This document shows positions 7,846 through 17,150 of a DNA stretch of 64,000 bases, in pieces. Below the pieces are notes generated by a model. It did not search any database. It saw nothing but the letters and a program-made list of their open reading frames with translations, and was not told the origin of the DNA. The stretch is from CAVXFS01 sp963761115 (GTDB lineage: Bacteria > Pseudomonadota > Gammaproteobacteria > Burkholderiales > Gallionellaceae). The translations under genes and the position numbers were made by a program. Positions within the stretch are counted from its first letter, which is position 1, and the number at the start of each line of letters is the position of its first letter. Location: assembly GCA_963761115.1 (NCBI GenBank), contig CAVXFS010000005.1, positions 1,190,982-1,254,981 on the forward strand, read 5' to 3'.

Positions 7846-9464
7846 GATCGTTGCTGACTGCCATGCAGGGGCGACAGTGGTTGCCGCTTGGGATGGTTGT
7901 ACTCGGCGTGCTGGTCGCCTGTGCAAGTTTTCTGCAAGCGCTGAATTTCCCGTTCATCTCCGACGACACTTTTTATATTTCCGGCAACGCGAAACTCCTG
8001 GGCCTGCACTTCGCGGATCTGTGGCGACTGCTGGTCGAGCCATACAATCCATACGAATTTCTGCCGCTGCGTGATCTTTCCTACTGGCTCGACATCTCGC
8101 TGTTCGGCCTGTCGCCTGCGGCATTCCGCCTGCATAACCTGCTGCTGTATGTCATCTGCTGCCTGCTGGTGTATGCCGCGACATCGAGCCTGTGGCGCTA
8201 TTTCAAACCCGCGGCAGCGTCATGTGCTGCCTGGGCCGCAGCCACGGTTGCGACATTATTTGCACTGCATCCCGCGCATGTCGAGGCCGTGGTCTGGGTC
8301 AGCGGGCGCAAGGACCTGTTGTCCGCCATGTTCGCGCTGCTGGCGATCTGGCTGGCCATGCTGGCAAGACGCGAGCAGGGTATCGCAGCGGGATATGCGG
8401 TGGCGGCGATGGTTGCATTGCTGGCTGCACTGTTGAGCAAGGTGACTTCGGTCGTGGTGGCGCCGGTCATCGCGCTGCTGTGGATATTGTTCTGGCTCGA
8501 TGTCCCCGCAATTCTGCGCCGTCGCTCGTCATTGTTGTGGCCGCTTGCCGTCATCGTGCTGGCTGCCGCCATCGCCCCGATCTTCATGGGCCACAGCACG
8601 GTCAGCCTGCCGGCCTATTTCGGCACAGAAGCCTACACGCGCGCACTGGCGATCCTGGGCTGGATGGTGCGACTGGCGGTCACTCCGCTAAGCCGCCATT
8701 ACATCTATCCAGTGTTCGAGGACGCATGGTTCCCGGCGATGGTGGCGATCGGGGCAGCGGTATTGCTGGCCGGGATCGCGGGCCTGGTGCTGCTGTTGCG
8801 CAAGCGTTCGCTCGACGGGTTCGCTTTGCTGGTATTTGCGCTGTTCAGCGTTCCCTACACCCAGTTGGCTCCCTATATTACGCATTCGCTGGTGACGGAC
8901 CGATTCCTGTTCCTGGCTGTGTGGCCATTTTTGTTATTGTTGGTTTTGCTGGCGTGGCGCTTGAAGGTCGTTTGGCGCGTGGCGCTACTGGGCATGATCG
9001 TGCTGCCCTGGATAGTGCAGACGCTGGATAGGCCGCGAGAGTGGCGCGATCATGACACGCTGATGGGGGTCGAGCTGAAGTCTTACCCTGGTTATTACGC
9101 ACCGCTGTTCCAGGAGGTCGAACAGCGTCTGTCGCAAGGGCAATATGGCGAGGCGCGTGCGATCGCAGAAACAGTGACCGACCCGGAGATCCGCAACATC
9201 ATCGTACGGCTGGTCGAGGGTGCCAATGCCGTGGCGGTCGAGGCCGTGCAAGCCGGCGATCCGCGCGATGCGATGGATAAATTGCAGGCGTTGGACTCAT
9301 TGCTGGAACAACCGCTGACTCGAGCCAGCTGGGATACGCCGCTGTTTTCATTCTGGCTCAGTTGCAGCGATCTGCTGCGGCTGGAATGGAAGATACTGGC
9401 GCGGAATTTTCCCGCCGACGAATCGGTCGGGCGAGAAGCGAAGAAACACCTCGCCGGCTCGTAG
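7842..9464 (+). CDS. Polytopic membrane protein, O-mannosyltransferase-like
   Basis: A 540-residue inner-membrane protein with about ten transmembrane segments between residues 15 and 400, followed by a soluble helical tail. The early loop FISDDTFYISGNAKL, the RDLSYWLD motif and the conserved ALHPAHVEAVVWVSGRKDLL block are typical of TMTC/PMT-like GT-C glycosyltransferases. These use polyprenyl-phosphate sugars at the periplasmic face. ATG 7842 overlaps the HAD stop by 4 bases. Acceptor and donor are unknown. Confidence 0.8.
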   Translation: MRSLLTAMQGRQWLPLGMVVLGVLVACASFLQALNFPFISDDTFYISGNAKLLGLHFADLWRLLVEPYNPYEFLPLRDLSYWLDISLFGLSPAAFRLHNLLLYVICCLLVYAATSSLWRYFKPAAASCAAWAAATVATLFALHPAHVEAVVWVSGRKDLLSAMFALLAIWLAMLARREQGIAAGYAVAAMVALLAALLSKVTSVVVAPVIALLWILFWLDVPAILRRRSSLLWPLAVIVLAAAIAPIFMGHSTVSLPAYFGTEAYTRALAILGWMVRLAVTPLSRHYIYPVFEDAWFPAMVAIGAAVLLAGIAGLVLLLRKRSLDGFALLVFALFSVPYTQLAPYITHSLVTDRFLFLAVWPFLLLLVLLAWRLKVVWRVALLGMIVLPWIVQTLDRPREWRDHDTLMGVELKSYPGYYAPLFQEVEQRLSQGQYGEARAIAETVTDPEIRNIIVRLVEGANAVAVEAVQAGDPRDAMDKLQALDSLLEQPLTRASWDTPLFSFWLSCSDLLRLEWKILARNFPADESVGREAKKHLAGS

Positions 9465-9483
9465 GATCGTAGGTTGCGGGCCA

Positions 9484-9516
9484 ATAAAAAAGGCCCGTTC
9501 TTCACGGGCCTTTTCA
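9484..9516. terminator. Bidirectional Rho-independent terminator
   Basis: The perfect stem AAAAGGCCCG / CGGGCCTTTT surrounds a TTCTTCA loop, with an A-run on one side and a T-run on the other. It sits between two convergent genes, the glycosyltransferase on the plus strand and the FadL-type porin on the minus strand, and can serve both. Confidence 0.85.
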
Positions 9517-9536
9517 GGTACGACTGGCTGCTGGAA

Positions 9537-10894
9537 TTACATCTTCCAGCCGTAAGCTATGCCAAACGAATCCTGGTGCATCTTGAGGTCGACGCCATTG
9601 CCACCAAGCGCGGTATTGTTGCCGGAGACAGTTTTTTCGAAGGCATGCATATAACCCACGGTCACTTCACCCTTGTTCTCCAATGTCCAGGTGGCACCTA
9701 GAGTCAGGTGGGTCTCAACCACGCCGGGCGCCATGACATTGAACAGCGTTTCGCCGCCCGGTATGGGCTGGCGAGTGGTGCTCAAGCCCCCACGCAAGGT
9801 AAGGCCCTGGCTGTATGCATAGCTTGCACCCAACTTGAATACCGTCATGTCACGCCAGCCGAAACCGGCACCGTTACTCCCGCCCAGGCAAGTGGTTGGA
9901 TCGGCTCCTCCCATATACGGGAACATGTGAGAAGGTTGTTCGCAGAATTGCCCAGAGTAGGAACCTTGCTGTAATTGATCTGCTGAATGTCTGCAGCAAG
10001 CGTCAGGTCGGGCGAGGTCTTGGCGGCAATACCGATGCCATAGGTCTCGGGAATATCAAATCCGCCCTGCTCGGCAAAGAGGCCGCTATAGTTGCTGAAT
10101 TTTCCCATCCTGGTTTTTGTCTGGTAGGTCACGCCAAGGCTCACGTCCGGTGTGATCTTGCCGATCCAGCCCAGCTTTATGCCCCAGCCATCGGATGTGT
10201 CATAGCCCTGATTCGAGACTGCTGCGCCATTGTTCGAGACACCCGCAAAGTTCTGGAAGCCGTAAACCGAGATCGCCTGATGCGCGATATTCAGCGAAAT
10301 GCCGAGCGCATTATCAGGGGTGATCATGGTGGCATAGGTTGGTGCAATAAACAGTTGCGATAAATCGACGCCAGCCTTGTCACCGTTTGGGCCGAATACT
10401 CCCAGGCCGGGTGCGGGGCCAGCAGTTCTGGCATTGATGTCACCGTAATTGGTATTCATGCCGCCGTTGCCGTACACCGAAACGCCAATAGACGAGGTGG
10501 CACTGATCATCCGGTTGTAGCCGAACTCGGGGATGAAGAATCCGCTATCGCCGTTACCCGAAAAATCCGCTGATGTATTTGGACCAGTCGCAGAAGGAAA
10601 CATCGGGAAAGGTGGGCTGCCAGGAGCAACAAAATAACCATTAGTGCTTGCGCCCCGCACCGGCTTGAAGTAGTTCAGGCCGAAATCGATGCGGTCGCCA
10701 ACCATGACCATGCCTGCGGGGTTGGTCGCGGCAGCCAGCGCATCCTGCGGCAGGGCAATGCCTACACCCGCCATGCCTATGGATTTCATGCCATAGCCGT
10801 GCGCAAAATATCCATTGGTGGCATGCGCCATCGGTGCTGCAAATCCGGTTGCCAGCATCAGCGACACAAGCAATTTAAGTTTCGGCTGTTTCAT
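9537..10894 (-). CDS. OmpP1/FadL-type outer membrane transporter, one frameshift
   Basis: A beta-barrel of about 450 residues. It has a signal peptide (KLLVSLMLATGFAAPMAHA) followed by TNGYFAHGYGMKSIGMAGVG and the ALAAATNPAGM signature of the FadL/TodX family. The barrel ends in FGIAYGWKM. The frame breaks near 9920 by one base; both halves match the family, so the gene is probably intact in reality. It is the last gene of the cluster containing DsrE2, TusA and, further upstream, SoeABC, and FadL homologues next to sulfur genes are thought to admit hydrophobic or elemental sulfur. Substrate is inferred. Confidence 0.82.
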
Positions 10895-10933
10895 GATTCC
10901 TCCCAGTAGTTTTAATAGTCAAGGTTGCAGCAG

Positions 10934-11398
10934 TTAAACAAAAAGACAGATATCGGTATCGCCTGCAAATTCCAGGAACGTCGCGGCGCCGCCGAATTCG
11001 ATACCGTCAATGAAATCGCTTTTCTCGAAATCGAACAGGTCCACGGTCATCTGGCAGGCGACGAATTTTACGTCAGCTTCCAGGCACAGGGAACGCAACT
11101 CTTCAAGCGAGGCGACGCCTTTCTTCTTCATCTTGTCCTTCATCATCATGGTCGCCATGCTCTCCATGCCCGGCAGCATCTGCACGAACACCGGCATCGG
11201 CACCGGCATCGGCATCGCCGGGTTGGCCAGCGGGCTGATCTTCACGTCGGACAGGTCCTTGCGCAGCAGGGTCAACCCGTAAAAGGTGAAGAATATCTGC
11301 ACTTCATAGCCCAGCGCAGCGGCGGTGGAGCCGAGGATGAACGGCGGATAGGCCATATCCAGCGTACCCTTGGTGGCAATCAGCGCCATTTTTTTCAT
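10934..11398 (-). CDS. DsrE2-like sulfur carrier protein
   Basis: A 154-residue DsrE/DsrF/DrsH-family protein (MALIATKGTLDMAYPPFILG at the start, CQMTVDLFDFEKSDFI near the end). The methionine- and lysine-rich middle (LPGMESMATMMMKDKMKKKG) with two hydrophobic stretches is characteristic of the DsrE2 branch, which pairs with TusA and is membrane-associated. The candidate persulfide cysteine is in VKFVACQMT. It lies 25 bases downstream of tusA, forming the common tusA-dsrE2 pair of sulfur oxidisers. Confidence 0.88.
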   Translation of the reverse strand: MKKMALIATKGTLDMAYPPFILGSTAAALGYEVQIFFTFYGLTLLRKDLSDVKISPLANPAMPMPVPMPVFVQMLPGMESMATMMMKDKMKKKGVASLEELRSLCLEADVKFVACQMTVDLFDFEKSDFIDGIEFGGAATFLEFAGDTDICLFV

Positions 11399-11423
11399 GA
11401 GGTTTCTCCTTTTGCGGCGTGCA

Positions 11424-11651
11424 TTATTTTTTCTTCATCATAAACACGAATTCACCGTTTTCCTCGGTCGAGGAGACCAACTCGTTTCCGGTCTGGTTGG
11501 CGAAGGCCTGCATGTCCTTCACCGAACCGGAGTCGGTGGAAACGACCTTAAGTACCTGTCCGGAGGCCATGTCGGCAAGCGATTTCTTGGTTTTCAGGAT
11601 CGGCAACGGGCAGTTCAGTCCGCGTGCGTCGAGTTCTTTGTCAGCGTTCAT
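11424..11651 (-). CDS. tusA: TusA sulfurtransferase
   Basis: A 75-residue TusA-family protein with the active-site CPxP motif in ARGLNCPLPILKTKKSL, where the cysteine accepts sulfane sulfur as persulfide. ATG 11651 fits the family start (MNADKELDARG) better than the upstream ATG, and follows a GGAGGC-type ribosome binding site. Known TusA proteins hand sulfur to DsrE/DsrEFH or heterodisulfide-reductase-like systems. The adjacent DsrE2 gene is the obvious partner. Confidence 0.92.
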   Translation of the reverse strand: MNADKELDARGLNCPLPILKTKKSLADMASGQVLKVVSTDSGSVKDMQAFANQTGNELVSSTEENGEFVFMMKKK

Positions 11652-11744
11652 TATAAAGCCTCCAATCAGATTATTTATCACCGTGCCGCAACGCCCGGCT
11701 GATAGTGCTATTAAGTAAAAATAAGCAGTTACAGTCTATAGCCT

Positions 11745-11776
11745 CCATGGGGTATGGGCATATACCCCACAAGGGT
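11745..11776. promoter_or_regulatory. GGGGTAT/ATACCCC inverted repeat between usp and tusA
   Basis: The arms GGGGTAT and ATACCCC face each other over a short GGGCAT spacer, in the gap between the end of the universal stress gene and the start of tusA. It could be an operator of a CsoR/CstR-like sulfur or copper regulator, or a hairpin terminator of the upstream gene; no T-run is present. Its position favours regulation of tusA-dsrE2. Confidence 0.4.
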
Positions 11777-11800
11777 TATATGTAATCCGGCGCTGAGGGA

Positions 11801-12628
11801 TCATGCGCGCACCACCAGCACCGGCGTATCCGCAAGTCCCACCACCTTTTGCGTTGTGCCGCCGAACGGCGTGTGGATCAGGTTGCTCTCGCCATGCCGC
11901 CCGACGATGATCAGGTCGGCGGGCAATGCCTTGGCTGCAGCCAGTATCTGCTCGAACGGTTTGCCGGTGACAAGGCTGTTTTGCACCCTGGCGCCGATCG
12001 CTGAAGCGATGTCCGTGGCATGGGCCAGGACCCGTTCGGCTTCCGTGTGCTGCGTCGGCGTATCGTGACTGGCGACGCTGATGATGGAAAGCGGCAGGTC
12101 GCATTGCACGGCGATCGCCGCAGCGACCCTGGCGATATGTTCCGCGGCCAGGGACAGGTCGACCGCCGCCAGGATGCCGCGCGTCCACATCTGCGCGGCG
12201 CGCGGCACGAACAGCACGTTGCAGGGCGCATGGCCCACGACCTTGCTGACCGTCTCGCCGACCATCAGGTTGGACAGGAAACTGCGCTTGCCGCGGCGGC
12301 GCACGACGATCAGGTCGGAATGGCGTTCGGTCGCTTCCTGCACGATCTCGAAGTAGGGTTCCTCGCCGCGGCGCGCGACCACGTCGAGCTGCACGCCGGC
12401 GGCGGTCGCGTCCCGGCGCAGCAGGTCGATCCTGGCGGCGGCCTCCTGTTCGGCGCGCTGGGCCAGCTGCGGTGCGATGATCTCGTATTCAGGGTTGCTG
12501 ACCACCGGCATCACCGCCGCGAGCGGGATGCCGCAGCGCTTGGCCATGTCAAAAGCGAGACGTTCGGCGCCACTGTCGAACTCGGTATGATCGGTGGCCA
12601 GCAGGATGCGTTCAAACGGATGGTTCAT
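11801..12628 (-). CDS. Universal stress protein, tandem UspA domains
   Basis: A 275-residue protein with two Usp domains. The first begins FERILLATDHTEFDSGAERL and the second begins near residue 150 with RGILAAVDLSLAAEHIARVA. The C-terminal GRHGESNLIHTPFGGTTQKV corresponds to the ATP-binding G-2x-G-9x-G(S/T) motif of Usp proteins. ATG 12628 is preferred because GAGAGGGAAA precedes it. It sits between the TauE-associated membrane protein and tusA on the same strand. Its role in sulfur metabolism is unclear. Confidence 0.88.
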   Translation of the reverse strand: MNHPFERILLATDHTEFDSGAERLAFDMAKRCGIPLAAVMPVVSNPEYEIIAPQLAQRAEQEAAARIDLLRRDATAAGVQLDVVARRGEEPYFEIVQEATERHSDLIVVRRRGKRSFLSNLMVGETVSKVVGHAPCNVLFVPRAAQMWTRGILAAVDLSLAAEHIARVAAAIAVQCDLPLSIISVASHDTPTQHTEAERVLAHATDIASAIGARVQNSLVTGKPFEQILAAAKALPADLIIVGRHGESNLIHTPFGGTTQKVVGLADTPVLVVRA

Positions 12629-12638
12629 GCTTTCCCTC

Positions 12639-13050
12639 TCAATGAGTGCCAAAGATACCAGAGGCCGACAGCAGCAAGACAGCGATTTCCAGGATGCAGA
12701 TCACGAGATAGGTGGTGTTCCGGGTCTTGGCATAGAACGGCATGATCGCCGCGATGCACAGGATGGAGCAGCCGGACAGGATCGCGATGCCGAGCAGGCT
12801 GGCGTAATTTCCATAGCCCAGCATCGATCAGCCAGCTCCAGCCGGTCGGCGTGCCGGTCGCTTTCAGGTATTCGGCGGTGGACAGGTTCCACAGGTGCGG
12901 CAATTGTTGCAGCGGGATCGAGCCGGGCAGCCAGCCGAGCATGTAGGCGACGAAAGTGACGATCAGCACGATGAAGCCGGCCAGCGTGCTCCAGTGCAGC
13001 ACCGCGGCGTAAGGCAACTGTTCGGAAGGGGGTTGGCGTTCGGGTTCCAT
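12639..13050 (-). CDS. Small integral membrane protein downstream of tauE, one frameshift
   Basis: After joining two frames (break near 12815) this gives about 137 residues with three transmembrane helices: LAGFIVLIVTFVAYMLGWL, YGNYASLLGIAILSGCSI and a third ending LEIAVLLLSASGIF. A loop between TM1 and TM2 holds IPLQQLPHLWNLS. Small proteins of this layout (DUF1634-like) often accompany TauE/SafE permeases. It starts 8 bases after the tauE stop, so it is in the same transcript. A helper role in sulfite or sulfate export is a guess. Confidence 0.65.
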
Positions 13051-13057
13051 ATCGCTC

Positions 13058-13992
13058 CTAGATCCAGATGCCGAGGCCCTTGAGCAGGGTGCGTATGCCG
13101 GCGAACAGCAGGATGCCGATGACCAGGTTACGGATCACCGACGCCTTGAGGATGGTCAGCAGGTGCGCGCCGATGCGCGCGCCTATCATCATGCCGATCA
13201 CCGAGGGCACGGCGATGATCGGCAGGATCGCGCCGTTGTCGAGGTAATACCAGGTGGCGGAGGAACTGGCCATCGCCAGGATCATGCTGGAGGTGCCCGC
13301 GGCCACCTTGAGCGGCACGCCCATCAGCAGGTTCAGTCCCGGCACGTTGGCCCAGCCCGCGCCGACGCCGAACAGGCCGCCGAGGAATCCGATGATCAGG
13401 AACAGCACCAGCCCGGCCGGCGTGCGGTGCACCTGCCAGGGGATGTCCTTGCCGGATATGCCATCGCGGAACACGCCGTGGATACCCAGCGCCTGGGACA
13501 GCGCATCGGGCTTGGGCACATGCGGGAACTCGGATTTCTTGGCCGAGACCATCAACGCCGCGATGCCGAGGATGGTCACGCCGAGCGCGGTCTGCACGAT
13601 GTTCGCGGGCAACGCCAGCCCCAGCATCGCGCCGGCTATCGAGGTGATCGAAGCGGCCAGCGCGAGCGGCATCGCCAGGCGCAGGTTGGCCATGCCGTTC
13701 CTGAGCAGCGAGGGCCCGGCCGCCAGCGCGCTGGCCATCGCCACCAGCAGTCCCGCGCCGCGCACGTAATCGAGGTGGAACGGGAAGAAAGCTGCCGACG
13801 ATCGGCACGAACAGCACGCCGCCGCCGACACCCGCCGGCACCGCGATCATGCCGAGAAAGAAACACACCACGAACAAGGCCAGCGGCCATACCCACCAGG
13901 CGATGGCGTCGGCGCCGGACGTAACGGCATCCGCTGCCTCGGCCGGGAAGTGCAGACAGCAGCAGCACGGCGGGCAGCAGCCAGAACAGCAT
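13058..13992 (-). CDS. TauE/SafE family permease, frameshifted
   Basis: A TauE/SafE (DUF81) permease of about 310 residues. The N-terminal helix starts MLFWLLPAVLLLSALP, and the first family repeat reads MIAVPAGVGGGVLFVPIV. The second repeat is IGFLGGLFGVGAGWANVPG. Two indels (about 13,945 and 13,800) split it over three frames, although all parts fit the family. Relatives transport sulfite, sulfoacetate or other sulfonates. The location directly after soeC suggests movement of sulfite or sulfate linked to SoeABC. Confidence 0.8.
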
Positions 13993-13999
13993 ATCGCAC

Positions 14000-14060
14000 C
14001 AGCGGACAAAGTTCCTTCCCCCTTGCAGTGGGGGAGAGCCTGCGAGGGGGCAGGACTTGG
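14000..14060. repeat. REP-like repeat between soeC and tauE
   Basis: A single partial unit (CCTTCCCCCTTGCAGTGGGG followed by GAGCCTGCGAGGGGGCAGG). It separates soeC from the tauE-usp part of the cluster and might attenuate transcription. Confidence 0.65.
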
Positions 14061-14102
14061 GGGCTAACGGAATATTCAGGTTTGCTTCACCTGCGTCCGG
14101 TC

Positions 14103-15081
14103 TCATGAAATCCCCTGATAATAAAGATTCTGCGGATGGTTGGCCTGGGCGAAAAAGAACCAGCGCTCGGCCAGCAGCCCGATATATTGCAGAATGAAAG
14201 CCATGCCCAGAATACCCGCTGACGGCTGCGACAGTGCCACGACGAGAAGCAGTATCGGCGCCCCGAAAGCAAGCAACAAAAACGACGGCTTGATGGTGCG
14301 CATGAACTCGGCGCTCTTGCCGTGGAAGAACTCGCGCGTGTTGAACGACCCGCCCATCGCGCCCTGCGATTTCTGCACGATATGCGGATGCTTGATGCCG
14401 ATCGCGGTCTGTATGGTGGAGGTGGGACGCAGCCGTGCATTGCGCCACAGCGAGGCGCTGCGGCCGACCAGTCCGAGCACGGTGATGATCAGCGCCCAGC
14501 CGGCGAAGAATCCGCGCCTGCGAAGGCGCGGCGACTGCGGCATAGAACGCGGCCAGCGTGAAACCGGAAGCGCCGCCGAGCAGGATGTAATTGATCACCG
14601 TCAGCGGCGAGTGCCACTCGCGCAGGAAGCGCAGGCAGGCATAGATCATCGCGGTGCAGACGAACAGCACGAAGGCGAGGAAGGTGCCGATGTAGCCCAG
14701 CACGACGGTAAGGTCGATCGGCAGGCCGCTGGGCAAGGTGATCAGCACCGGTTTCCAGTCAAGCAAATGCGCGACGCCATACAGGAACACGACGCCCATG
14801 AAAGCGGGCAGGGCGATCACCTCGCGCGACAGCCACGACGTGCGCCACATCGCCGCCGTGCGCCAGGCGCGCTCGGGATGGCCGAGGTGGAAGAACGAAG
14901 CGGCCAGTCCGCCGATCAGCAACACCAGTGCGAGCAGGCTGCCGTAGCCGTAGAACCGGTCGTCCTGCATCGGCAGCAGATCGAACAGCGCATAGGATTG
15001 CTGCGTGAACAGGGCGAGGAACAACCCCTGGCCGGCGCCGATCAGGGTGGTGAGGAAGATGACGGAAAAGGCGGGTTTCAT
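14103..15081 (-). CDS. soeC: SoeC: DmsC/NrfD-type membrane anchor of sulfite dehydrogenase, one frameshift
   Basis: A polytopic protein of about 325 residues in the DmsC family (SVIFLTTLIGAGQGLFLAL, then ASFFHLGHPERAWRTAAM), the quinone-reactive anchor of molybdopterin enzymes. About eight helices are seen, ending LAERWFFFAQANHPQNLYY. One indel near 14,530 splits the gene in two frames. With SoeB and SoeA on the same strand it forms the membrane-bound cytoplasmic complex that oxidises sulfite to sulfate and reduces quinone, as established for SoeABC in purple sulfur bacteria. The order here is A, B, C. Confidence 0.85.
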
Positions 15082-15099
15082 TTGTACAACCTTAAAGAA

Positions 15100-15232
15100 T
15101 CCGAGTCCCTTCCCCCTTTAAGGGGGAAGGTTAGGATGGGGGTAGGACGGTGGCTAGGCCATAGACGGCGGGTATGCAAAATCTCTACCCCCACCCTAGC
15201 CCTCCCCCTGCAAGGGGGAGGGGACTCATAGT
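15100..15232. repeat. REP-like repeats between soeB and soeC
   Basis: Two inverted units (CCTTCCCCCTTTAAGGGGGA and CTCCCCCTGCAAGGGGGAGG) are joined by the usual CTACCCCCA linkers. They occupy the whole soeB-soeC gap and could fold into a large hairpin in the mRNA. Confidence 0.78.
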
Positions 15233-15253
15233 GCTCACGCCCCAATAAAATAT

Positions 15254-15987
15254 CTACCATGTCGTCACATCATCCAGAGTCGGATCGCTCTTCTTCGGCT
15301 TCGGCAGCTTGCCATCCACCTTGAGCGGATTATCGGCACGCTCGAGCTCGTCATGGTGGATCTTGATCTGCGGTCTTGCGCCGCGGCAAATAATGGTTGG
15401 CCGGATGCGTGCCCCATTCCGGCATCAGCGCATAGCCGCCGCTCTCGCGTATCGCGATCGACACTTCCGATTCCGGATCGTGCACGTCGCCGAACAGCCG
15501 CGCGCTGGTCGGGCAGGCCTTGACGCAGGACGGCTTGCGGTCGCGCTCGTCCAGCGTCTTGTCGTAGATGCGATCCACGCACAGCGTGCATTTCTTCATC
15601 ACCTTCTGCTTCTCGTCGATCTCGCGCGCGCCATACGGGCAGGCCCACGAGCAATACTTGCAGCCGATGCACTTGTCGTAATCCACCAGCACGATGCCGT
15701 CTTCCTTGCGCTTGTAGGACGCGCCGGTCGGGCACACCGGCACGCAGGGCGGATCCTCGCAATGCAGGCAGGACTTGGGGAAATGCACGGTCTCGGTGTT
15801 GGGGAACTGGCCGACCTCGAAGGTCTGCACGCGATTGAAGAAGGTGCCGGTCGGGTCGGCGTCGTAAGGACGTTCGTCGATACAACGGCCCGGCGCTGCC
15901 CGAAGTGTTCCACTCCTTGCAACTGGTCACGCAGGCATGGCAGCCGACGCAGACGTTGAGATCGATGACTAGGGCTAATTGGGTCAT
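15254..15987 (-). CDS. soeB: SoeB: iron-sulfur subunit of sulfite dehydrogenase, frameshifted
   Basis: A ferredoxin-like subunit of about 244 residues with four Cys clusters for four [4Fe-4S] centres: CVGCHACVTSCKEWN, CLHCEDPPCVPVCPTGA, CIGCKYCSWACPYGAR and a last group spread over KKCTLCVDRIYD and SCVKACPTSA. It resembles DmsB/PsrB/SoeB proteins. Two indels (near 15,890 and 15,375) divide the frame; after correction the protein ends LDDVTTW at 15,254. It passes electrons from the SoeA molybdenum site to SoeC. Confidence 0.87.
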
Positions 15988-16320
15988 TTACGCATCCTCG
16001 CGCAATCGGTTTGCTCCTTCCCCCTGGCAGGGGGAAGGCCGGGATGGGGGTTGAGACTTGGCATACCCGCCGTCCTATGGCATGTCCACCGTCCTACCCC
16101 CATCCTAATTGCCCCCTCGCTTCGCTCTCCCCCACTTAAAGGGGGAAGGAACGTGTCTCCCTCCCCCTTGCAGGGGGAGGGCTGGGGTGGGGGTAGAAGC
16201 TTCGAATTATCACCAGTGGTATGCATAGTCTCTACCCCCATCCTAATTGCCCCCTCGCTTCGCTCTCCCCCCTGCAAGGGGGAAGGGACCATGTCCGCAA
16301 CCTTCGCGGGGGATGATTGG
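15988..16320. repeat. Cluster of REP-like repeats downstream of the DUF559 gene
   Basis: At least four units of the family are packed here, alternately with TGCAG and TTAAAG loops, plus the CCCCCTCGCTTCGCTCTCCC variant. The DUF559 reading frame runs through the array without a stop, so its last 110 or so residues would be repeat-encoded. Confidence 0.78.
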
Positions 16321-16324
16321 GATG

Positions 16325-16689
16325 ATGGCTGAAGCGCTGACAAATAATTCCAGATCGCCAACTTCACTCCCTCAATATTCTCCATCACTTCATTGTTCCA
16401 GAACCGCATCACTTTGAATCCTCTTGTTTCGAACCACTGCGTCCTAACAGCATCGCTATCTGAGCGCTCCATATGTTGCCCACCATCAACTTCCAGTATC
16501 AGTCTCGCTTCCAGACTAACAAAATCCGCAATGTATTTTCCGAGCGGATGCTGCCGGCGGAATTTGTAACCTTCAAACTGTTTCATGCGCAGGTGCCGCC
16601 AGAGCAGCTTTCTCCGCATCGGTCATGTCATGGCGCAGATGACGGGCATTACGTTTTGTCGCTGCCTTTATCCGTGTCGAGTGACTCAT
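16325..16689 (-). CDS. DUF559 (Vsr-fold endonuclease-like) protein, frameshifted and extended through repeats
   Basis: After repairing one extra A near 16,610, the protein starts MSHSTRIKAATKRNARHLR at ATG 16,689 and continues LLWRHLRMKQFEGYKFRRQH and FVSLEARLILEVDGGQHMER. This is the DUF559 restriction-endonuclease-like fold related to Vsr, with the acidic residue in IADFVSLE and the EVDGGQH motif. The normal domain ends near 16,330. The frame then stays open through palindromic repeats to 15,984, adding a tail of PSPLQGGERSEGAIRMG-type residues. Function unknown; perhaps a nuclease relic. Confidence 0.7.
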
Positions 16690-17125
16690 AATCTCTACCC
16701 CCATCCCAGCCTTCCCCCTGCAAGGGGGAAGGAGCTAAACCCCCAGAAACTTTACACAGGAGAGGAGAAAAGTCACCTATCCACCTTAGGGTTTAGTTCC
16801 CTCCCCCTTGCAGGGGGAGGGCTAGGGTGGGGGTAGAGATTCGGCATTCCCGCCACCGTATATAATCCCACCGTCCTACCCCCATCCTAACCTTCCCCCT
16901 TAAAGGGGGAAGGAACCTGACCCCCTCCCCCTTGCAGGGGGAGGGCTGGGGTGGGGGTAGAGATTCGGCATACCCCACCGTCTATGGTATTTCCACCGTC
17001 CTACCCCCATCCTAACCTTCCCCCTTAAAAGGGGAAGGGACTTGAGCTCCTTCCCCCTTGCGGGGAGACAAGCGAGGGGGAACTGGGATGGGGGTAGGGA
17101 CTTCGCATACCCACTACCCTTAATA
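16690..17125. repeat. REP-like repeat array between soeA and the DUF559 gene
   Basis: This 435-base gap is almost wholly made of dispersed-repeat units: about six hairpins of the TCCCCCTTGCAGGGGGA or TTAAAGGGGGAAGG types, with CTACCCCCATCC linkers and a GATTCGGCAT(A/T)CCC spacer repeated. No gene is supported; reading frames across it are repeat artefacts rich in PSPCKGEG and MGVGRW. Confidence 0.82.
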
Positions 17126-17150
17126 TCTATCAGATGTTGCCCAACCCCAA

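Noticed and set aside
14140..15231. 363-codon plus-strand frame across soeC
   Set aside because: No family features; it runs through repeat units at its end and opposes a membrane protein with clear helices.
16010..17110. Possible CRISPR array in the repeat-rich DNA
   Set aside because: Units are palindromes of varied spacing and orientation without unique uniform spacers, and no cas gene is present.
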